From Sphaerolaimus hirsutus (taxonomy: Eukaryota > Nematoda > Chromadorea > Monhysterida > Sphaerolaimidae), in the NCBI GenBank assembly GCA_964036195.1, contig OZ038457.1:1153180-1217179 (forward strand): 64,000 nt of DNA, read 5' to 3'. How positions within the stretch are numbered: position 1 is the first letter of the stretch; each line of letters opens with the position of its first letter. The notes under the pieces were generated by a model. That model made no database searches. It had not been told where the DNA came from and worked only from the letters and a program-made list of their open reading frames with translations. Position numbers and translations under genes: made by a program. Below, in pieces: positions 56,343-64,000 of this stretch.

Positions 56343-59300
56343 TCACAGCATGCCCAATGGGTCAAAAATGGCTGAAATCAACTGAACCAGAACTCTTTTA
56401 GTCAACTTCTGTGGAAGTGGATTGTCTGCACCTTTTGGTTTGCTGATATTGAGTGTGTCTGTTTCTGTATCCCAATGCAGTCCAAGTACAGTGACTTCTT
56501 TTGTTTCACTCTTGTCATCTGCATTGAAGCACTTTCTCAATTCTGCACTATTTGTTGTCCAATCTCTCATGTTCATTGATGCCAAATTGAATGCTGCTTT
56601 GATGACATCATATTTCTCTTTGGCCAGATCCACTGAATCCACACTGAAGATCAAATTATCCACATAAATTCCATCATTGATACCCTCCAGCAAATGTGCA
56701 TTTGCTAGGCTCTCATTCTCCACAAGGACTTGTAGGTGGTGGGTGATGACTGCACCCAACAACCATGGGCTTGAAATCACTCCAAATGGCATTCTGACAA
56801 ACCTGTACAATTGCAGATTGTTCTCCATAACTGGCTTGGTTGGATCTTTGTACCACCACCATCTGGTCAGATCTCTGTCTGGCTCTTGTAACACCACTTG
56901 CAAGAATGCCTTTTCTATGTCTGCAATGATGCCAATGTTGCCAGCTCTGAATCTGAGTAGAAGCCCAGCAAGTTCTGGCAAAATCACTGGCCCTCTGTGT
57001 AAGCAGTCATTCAAACTGAGGTGATTTTTGATGCTGGCTGATGCATCATATACTATTCTCAGCTTTGTTGTAGTTTTGCCTGGGGTTTCTACTGGTTGAT
57101 GTGCCAGGTAGTGGATCTTTCTGTCATCTGTTGACTGACCATAAACTTTTTCAATTATGCCCTTTTGGAGTTGTTCTTCAATCACCTTGTTGTATCTTTG
57201 GAGCAAATCCATTCCTTTGTCATCTTTGGCAAACCTGTTTGTCAGTGCTTTGTGCCTTTGTAATGACATTGCTTTGTTGTCCTGTAATTTCTCAATGCAG
57301 TCCTTGTAAGGCCATTTGACATGGTATCTGAGGTCCTTGTATTCTGTTGTTGCATGAAATTGCTGTGCTGCTTTTTCATCATCATTGATTATTGGACAAT
57401 CTTTGATTCCAATTGTCTCTAGTTCCCAGAATTCTTCAACTCTTGGGTTTGAAATTTGAGTGAAACTGCTGTCACTTCTATTGTTGATTGCCAGTTCATA
57501 ACTCTGTTCAGTTAGTTGGCTCACTGTAAAGACATCATTGTTCTGTGCCTTTCTGTTTGTTGCACCATCCTGGCCATTGATCATCAGCCCAAATTTGCTT
57601 TTGACCACATGCATTCCAGATGGCAGTTTGATTGTGTCCTTTTTGGTCAGGAAGTCCCAGTAGACATCTAAACCAAGGACTATGTCAGGGACACTCTGTT
57701 CTCCATTGGAGTTGATTGGTTCTGCAAACAACTTGTCTGCCTGTTGGCCCCACTTCTGGTGGATGAATTCCCAATCATCCTTTGTCAAGTCATGGTGGGG
57801 TTGGATTGTGGCCAGTGTTTCAATTGCACTTGCTGTGATTGTCTGTCTGGAGCCATCCTTCAATTGCAAGTCCAGCTCCACAATCTCAGCATTGACATCC
57901 ATTTTCTTTTTGGTCCCAAAGGTGCCCAGCCCAATAGTCACTTCCATTTTGGGTTGCAGCTTTAACTTCTTCATGAACTCCTTTGACACAAATGTCCTTT
58001 GTGCCCCTGAGTCCAAGAAGATCTTGGCACTTTGCCAAGGTACTGATTGATCCTCTGGGTTGTAAGCCATTGCTTTGGCAGTTTGCATTCTGACTGGCCT
58101 GTACTGAAATGTCCCTGTTTCTGTTTCTGTTTTGTTCACTGTTGCATTTGTGACATCTACATCAACTGTTGACTTCAATGTCTGTTCTGTTAATTGTTGC
58201 AGCCTGTCTCCTGCATTTGACCTGTTCACTTCTGTTGATGAACCGGGTTTGCCTGCCATAGCCATGGCAGTCATTGTCTGTGGCTTGGTGCCTTGGTTGG
58301 TGGATTTGTGCCCACCACTGCTCTGTTTGGATTCCTTGACTCCATTACTGTATGTTTCTAGACAAAGTGCTGATGCATGTTGATTTCTGACCTTGCAGTA
58401 GAAGCATCTGAGGTTGGTTCTGCAGTCTCTTTTGAAGTGTCCCTTTCTGGTGCACTTGCTGCATCTGTCCTTTGATTGCATCAGTTTCTGCATTCTGTGT
58501 TGTGTTGTTGCATATTTTCTGCACTCTGAACTGAAGTGACTTCCTTCACAGAAGATGCAATATGGGTTGTTGTTGGTTGCTGAAGCTGAGAATGCACTGG
58601 TAGTTGTTGTTGGTTTCTGATCCCTTTTCTGATGTAGGTTCTTGCTGAAGCTGGACTCTTGTCTTTCTGATGTGTCTGTATCAGCTTCCTTCCTCTGCTC
58701 AATGATTTTCTCCAAACTGCTGAGGATGTTTGCAACTGACCATTCTTGATCCTCACCTTTTATTTTGACAATTTCCAGTCTGATGTTTCCTGGGATTTTT
58801 GATCTGATCATTTCAACTGTTGCATAATTATTCATATCTTCATTCTGGGATCTGAGCTGATATACCAGTGACTGCACTTCTCTGTGGAAATTCTGCAAGC
58901 TTTTGTAGTGCCCTTTCGGCTCTGGCACTTGCTGCAGCTTTGCATACAGTTTCCTTTTGATGTCTCTTGTCTTGCCATATTGCTTTTGCAAAATTTCGAT
59001 GGCCAGTTCATAATTTTGCTCAACTACCCTGATTCCTTTGATGGCATCAAATGCCTCCCCAGTCACGTATTTCAACAGATACTGGAACTTTGTGATGATG
59101 GCCATGTCTGTTCTTTTGTGTATGACTTGTTCATATGACTGCCACCAAGCATCCCACTGAATGATGTCACCATTGAAGTCCTTCAACTCCAACTTTGGCA
59201 ACTTGGCTTCCACCAACCTTGGTGCAGACCTCTGAGTTGTATTTGGCTGGCTCTGTCCAGCTGCAGTTGTTGCTAGGTTTGAGTTGTGTTGTTGTGCCAG

Positions 59301-59798
59301 TGAGCCAGTCCCTGTTCCAGTGACTTTCTGTAGGTATTCCTCCAGTGACTGAATACCAATGTTCAATCCAATAATTTTGTCTTCTAGCTGTTGAATCAGG
59401 TTCAAGTGTCCTTCTGCACTTTCTAAGTGTTCTGTGTATTTCTGTTCTTCTTCACTCAGAATGACTTGGGATTCTTTCATGCCCTGATTTGAAAGGGCCT
59501 CTAAATTTGTCAGAACATTCCTCCATTCTATGTCTCTCTCTGTTAATTTCTGTCTACTTGCTTCACACTTAGACCAGAGTGGTTATGGCCAATCTGAGAG
59601 ACATTTGGCATTTGAGACATTTTCATGAGTGGCACTCTCTTTCACATGTGTGAAAACTGGTGCCACCTCTGCTAACAGAGTCTTTGCATGTTTCCTCTGT
59701 TGTTCCAAAACCCTTCTAATTGATCCAGAACCCACTAACTGTGGAACTGCAGTGCCATTCCCTGACTGTGCCATGATTCCAGTTGCAAGCTGCGCCAT
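56343..59798 (-). pseudogene. gag-pol: BEL Gag, protease and reverse transcriptase
   Basis: The ATG at 59798 overlaps the LTR edge. An in-frame TAA at 59583-59585 separates a 71-codon start from the long frame (1045 aa from ATG 59480). Gag shows a helical part and two CCHC-like knuckles (CSKCTRKGHFKRDC; CFYC) near 58400-58560. The protease has FLDSGAQRTF near 58010. RT follows, with IVYDASASIKNHLSLN, DIEKAFLQV, RMPFGVISSP and IYVDNLIF at 56655-56670, so the usual YVDD is YVDN. The frame ends at TGA 56343-56345 right after FDPLGML, where relatives continue into the connection domain. Two stops make this copy unlikely to act on its own. Confidence 0.9.
59780..59798 (-). other. Primer-binding-site region, overlapping the gag start
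   Basis: Directly inside the 5' LTR the minus strand reads TGGCGCAGCTTGC, starting with the TGG expected for a tRNA 3' CCA end. The gag ATG is formed by the last A of the LTR plus TG of this site. Which tRNA pairs was not determined. Confidence 0.5.
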
Positions 59799-60569
59799 GT
59801 TGTAAGAGTGGCTCTCTTGTGGTGAGAGTTGTACTCTTGTGTGGTCAGTGGTGGGTTGTTTTCTCCCCTATCTGTAGTAGTCAGGTACAGAACTGTTCTC
59901 TGTTGTAGTGGGTTGTGTTGTGATGGAAGTTGTTCTCTCTTGTTGGATGGATGCAGGTGTGATTGGGTCTATTTTGCAGTTCAGAAGTCTAAGTCCAGAG
60001 ATTTATATTTTTGCCTTTATTTTACTTGTTTTAGCAGTGGTTCAAGGAAAGTTTTCAAGTAATATCCAAATGTTTCAGAGTATTTCAGAGTGATTGAAAT
60101 GGTACAAAAAATCTACTTTTAAGCATCGAACTGCAGACAAAAACATGTCTGCAGACAACATGATCTATCAAAGCTACAATGTGAGCACAGATTAGAAAAT
60201 CCAAAATCTATTCACATTTGATCGAAAAGCCGACATTGGCCCAAATGAATAATACATTAACAAAACAATTTGCCCACGTAGATATTGAATCACACCTCCA
60301 GACAGCGACACTTTCTGCAAAACAGATTCTTATCAAAACATGTGTGTCATCACCTGCCTACATGTGTCGGCTAACTTTTAGATAAACTTTTTAGCTACTG
60401 TGTATTTAGGATTAGTTTCCTCAAACAGATTTGATACTGCTTGAATACTACCCACATGCAGTTAAAATAACTTAAATCTATGTACTTAGGATTATTGGTA
60501 AGTAAGTAGAAGTTATTTAAATATGTAAATACATTTATCACAAATCATTTTATTGCCAAGATGGCAACA
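59798..60569 (-). repeat. BEL/Pao LTR (5' LTR of the element)
   Basis: 772 bp, about 99.5% identical to 12957-13728, followed by the target duplication GCAGA at 60570-60574. Confidence 0.95.
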
Positions 60570-60604
60570 GCAGAACTTGAAACAATGGTTTAATGACTGG
60601 CGAA

Positions 60605-60720
60605 ATAATAGAAGGGCAGCTTCCAGTAGAAGGGCGTCTCCAATAGAAGGACGAGTAAAAAAGTTGACGAAATAGAATAGCGCCCTTCTATTAGAAGAAA
60701 TACGGTAGTAATACGGTATT
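60605..60720. repeat. Fragment of the CTTCTAATAGAAGGGCG MITE family
   Basis: AATAGAAGGGC words in both orientations end with CTATTAGAAGAAATACGGTA. Related pieces lie at 8574-8670 and 12695-12750. Confidence 0.55.
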
Positions 60721-60819
60721 GCCTCAAAATCATTCCAAAAGGTTTTCATGAAAACTATGTTGTAAAATATCCCACAGAATAAAAATCTCCAACACAGACG
60801 GCCCTAATGAGTGCTCCCT

Positions 60820-61598
60820 GGTGCCACTCCCCAACCCTGTAAAATGTCAAACGCCATGCTAAGTGTCAAAAGTAGGGTTGGAAAAAACGTTTTTTTTAAC
60901 TCAATGTTTTTTTTAAAAAGCTCCCAGACATGACGTTGTGTCAACATATATTTAGGTATATAGGTATAATCTGTGATGTTATATATGACCATATAATGTC
61001 TGTGGAGCCATGGGATAGCATTATAAGTGGTGATTTGTGTCAAAAATATCCATTTTTCATTGACATATCGTTCATATATCGCCTTATAGTTGAATGTTCG
61101 TGACTTCAGATAAAGTTTGGCATGGAATAGTGATCAAACAAGGTTATAAAAGGAGGTTGTCACTTTGGGAGTGAAGTTACACACTGGAGGTACATGGAAG
61201 CACATTACCTCAATATTATATACTACAGCAACATATGACGGCTTATTAACCCATGGTAGCACATAGAAATGGATACTTTGATACTAAAAATGCCACAAAA
61301 CCAATGAAAACAACCACCAATGTCAATTTGTGTGTGAAATTGCGCGCTTGCGCGCAAAAATTTTGCAAAATACCTAGTGCTCAGTACTAAAAATTTCAGC
61401 CGATGTTTTTTTTTTAAAAACATTTCGGATGTCATGTTTTAAAAAAAACGTTAAAAAAACGTTTAAGAAAATATTGGCCAACCCTGGCCAACCATGTAAA
61501 ATGCCCTGGGAAATGCCAAACATTCAGTAGAAAATTAATAAAAGAAAATGACACTTCACCTGACTGTTGACATTTCCCAGGCTCTGGGAGTGGCTCCT
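60820..61598. mobile_element. Foldback-family element with nested AAAACGTTTTT element
   Basis: The outer ends GGTGCCACTCCCCAACCCTG and CAGGCTCTGGGAGTGGCTCC are inverse and relate to the family at 2350-3857 and 51607-51805. Inside, 60873-61490 is bounded by AGGGTTGG...AAAAACGTTTTTTTT and its inverse AAAAAAACGTTTAAG...CCAACCCT, suggesting a second element nested in the first. Confidence 0.5.
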
Positions 61599-61759
61599 GG
61601 TGGACTGCGGCGGCGGCGCTCCTTCCAATGTCGGCCATAGGATTCTGCTGTTTCAGCTGCCTCAGACCCATACAGGTGTTGCATTCTGATTGAAGGGAGC
61701 TGCATTGGGTTCGAGATTGGATTGAGATTGGATATGGTAGTTTGGCAATGTGCCAAGGA

Positions 61760-61945
61760 ATATCGAACATTTTTTATATCGAATATCGAATATCCATATC
61801 ATGGGTCCATATCGTATTGCTATCGAATATCGAGTTTCAGAAAAAATATCGAATAACGATATCGAGTTTCTGAAAAAAATATAGAATATCGATATCGAGT
61901 TTCTGAAAAAAATATCGAATATCGAAAATCGATATCGAAAACATC
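61760..61945. repeat. ATATCGAATATCGA tandem repeat
   Basis: A degenerate short-period array of TATCGA and TATCGAGTTTCTGAAAAAA units. Confidence 0.85.
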
Positions 61946-64000
61946 GTCATATCGTCCGAACCCTAGTAGGGGGTTCCGGGATGGAAGCTAAAAATTTGCC
62001 TCGGGATAGATCGGTAGCTGAGCGGTCCCTAGGATAGACGCATACCTGGGCGTTTTGAGGGGTAAACCCCTTTACTACAGACCCCTGATTCCATATAAAT
62101 GCTGAACTTTGTGGGAGTAAATAATCGGTTTTCCGAAATTAAATACACATTTTTTCGCACAGATACACACTAAAAATTCTTTCGCTTAAAAATAGTCAAC
62201 TGACTAGAATGGAATATTCCATATACCATGTGAACAGAAAATTATATGTTTGATTCTCTCACAGCATCAGATTACGATATACCTATGCAAATTGTGAATT
62301 TGATAGATAACTTTTGACGTAACTTTGTTCATCAAAATATGGTATTTGGACACTTTTGTGTAGCGTGCAGCCCGGTCTGTATAAACACTTTTATCCTCTG
62401 GTTTAAAATTAGATAAGAAAATCCAAAAAAATAACCAGGGAAACAAGGCACAGAATATTTTAGGTAAATAGCGAAAAACCCCATTTTATTTTCCGAAAAC
62501 TTGGCACATTTCCAAAATGATGAAATCATGCGTCGGTGTCACTCGTACGGGGAAAAATTCAGCAGAAAAAAAGAAAACGATTTAAAATGTCGAATTTAAC
62601 CCTTCAATCAGGATCAACATTTCGGCGATTAAAATAAAGCGCAATTTCAATATGTGCACCAAACAAAGCCAAGGTGAAATGAGTGATTCAATAAAAATGA
62701 AAACATCTGCAAGTGACAGTTTTCCAAAGGGGTGTCAAAGTACGAAATCTGGGATGTCATATAGTAACAGTGTATATGACAACTTGAGATTTGTGTATGG
62801 TGATGTGAATGACCATGAAAAAGGACAAAGAATTGACATGGTGTAGCTTTTTATTTAGTGATTGACAAAATGATGCATGTCACTGAGAAAAAAAACTTGT
62901 TGAAAAATATCAACAATGTTGATAATTCATTTTAAACACTGATTTATAATAAAAGATGTTAAGTGCATAAATTGCTTATGAAGCACATTTGCCAGGGCAT
63001 TTAGTTAATTTAGGAGTGGGCCCTGGAGGATGCCTCAAATGCATTTGTGCAAATGAAAATCAAATGTTGAGAGCAGATGAAAAAAATCACACTTTACAAT
63101 CACCATTTTGAATTAAAAAACATTCATCAGGCAAGTTCATTGCAGTCCAGTCCAATACATTGCATCACTGGCAGATAATTGTAAATGAAATTTCAAATCC
63201 AATTTTCTTGTAATCAATTTTTTGGACATACTTTGTGTCAAATGACACGTCAGATGCAGAAACAAGAAATCTACTGAATGATCATGATTGTATAATTTTA
63301 ATAACTGGAAGTGCACAAATTACACAAAATACTTCAAATTCATGCAATATACTGAAATCAGCCAACACAATGAAAAAAATTAATTTTTGAAGGTACTGTT
63401 TTCATGCCACAGGATGAAAAACACTAACATGTGGAACCAAAATTTTTAGTATTGTATGTGCCAGTATGTTTTTTGTGTTTCGAATTTTGTCCCGAAATCA
63501 AGTACCTAACTAACGTTTTTGTACAACTGCGTACATCTCCATATTTTATTGTGTATTTAAGGATCACGTATGGGAATTTGGCTCATTGCCGAGTTTGTAT
63601 ATCAATACGATTACGTTTTGTACAAACGAGAGGTAAAGACACAGGATTTAGTCAGAGTCACCGATAATGGCCGCGGAATTTGATCAGGCGACTGGAAATG
63701 GTCGCTGATGGCGGCGGCCCACGCACTGACATGCCGCGCCCGTCGCCTTCTTCGACGGCCGTATACAAACAGGTGTATCCAAAAACAGTTTTGGACAGCT
63801 GCCAATTTTTCATACGGGGTCTCTTCCGTATAAAATTTGAATGTATTTTTTGCTGGCCCGTCGTCTTTGAGCGATCAAATTCCATTCTGTTATGACCAAT
63901 TTTATAGCATTCTTGTTCGATTTAGAGTTTTTTATTGTTGCTTTTCGATCGCGAGATGTTGTGACAATCCTATTCTGCCGCTCGAGATGTTTCAATGAAA
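61946..64000. other. AT-rich host flank without a convincing gene
   Basis: A 64-codon ATG frame at 62652-62846 has no recognisable features. Near 63660-63800 there is a short CpG-rich patch (GGCGGCGGCCCACGC) that could be a promoter or first-exon region, but no splice structure is evident. Confidence 0.4.

Larger units (their letters stand above)
12957..60569 (-). mobile_element. BEL/Pao LTR retrotransposon interrupted by a Polinton
   Basis: The element runs on the minus strand from its 5' LTR (59798-60569) through gag-pro-pol to env and the 3' LTR (12957-13728). Removing the inserted Polinton material (15742-53646) leaves about 9.7 kb, a usual size for an env-carrying BEL element. Order and motifs fit the family: CCHC knuckles, DSG protease, RT, RNase H, an HHCC-DDE integrase, then a C-terminal transmembrane envelope. 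The LTRs differ at about four of 772 positions, so insertion is recent. The copy is not intact: stop codons interrupt gag (59583-59585) and pol (56343-56345), and env is split. Confidence 0.93.

Noticed and set aside
26970..56345. Reassignment of TGA to an amino acid
   Set aside because: TGA occurs singly inside the ATPase and Pol, while several complete genes here end naturally at TGA.
1..64000. tRNA or rRNA genes
   Set aside because: No cloverleaf with A and B boxes and no rRNA core sequence were recognised.

Overview
The window looks like repeat-rich nuclear DNA from a metazoan. The evidence is a BEL/Pao-class LTR retrotransposon (a group known mainly from animals), spliceosomal introns of about 50-65 nt inside coding regions, no bacterial-type operons, and a background packed with MITE and foldback elements. 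I cannot name the species.

Layout. 1-12956 is AT-rich host DNA crowded with short inverted-repeat elements and tandem repeats, with one possible small three-exon gene (10510-11161). 12957-60569 is one BEL/Pao element on the minus strand, with two 772-bp LTRs that differ at only about four positions and a 5-bp target duplication GCAGA. Its gag-pro-RT-RNaseH-integrase frame lies at 59798-53647, and an env-like frame lies at 15741-13791. A second, much larger element sits inside env: a 37.6-kb Polinton/Maverick DNA transposon (16053-53640) with ~440-bp terminal inverted repeats, 5'-AG...CT-3' ends and a 6-bp target duplication TCTGGT. A 305-bp foldback made of Polinton termini lies directly beside it, so TCTGGT occurs three times. 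60570-64000 is host DNA again.

The Polinton carries a protein-primed family B DNA polymerase, an A32/FtsK-type packaging ATPase, a retroviral-type integrase, a penton-like minor capsid protein, a double-jelly-roll major capsid protein in two blocks, and the small basic protein common in animal Polintons. I found no adenovirus-type maturation protease. Together these genes would replicate, integrate, build a capsid and package DNA, as expected of a virus-like transposon. Several genes appear undescribed: a 13-exon type I membrane protein (44523-48082) with signal peptide, N-glycosylation sites, a long coiled-coil stalk built from three tandem exon copies and a C-terminal transmembrane helix; a 10-exon minus-strand gene (43715-38274) whose transcript holds a second ATG-initiated frame open and in phase for about 2 kb; a Cys-rich seven-exon gene (23904-26551) that also overlaps another open frame; and small Cys-rich or basic proteins near the right end.

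Nearly identical LTRs and TIRs mean both insertions are recent. The breaks I see (frame changes beside homopolymer runs in PolB, the MCP and the membrane protein; single stop codons in the ATPase, Gag and Pol) may be partly assembly error and partly real decay. Host MITE families have also inserted into the Polinton. All exon models come from reading splice sites and phases by eye, without transcript data.
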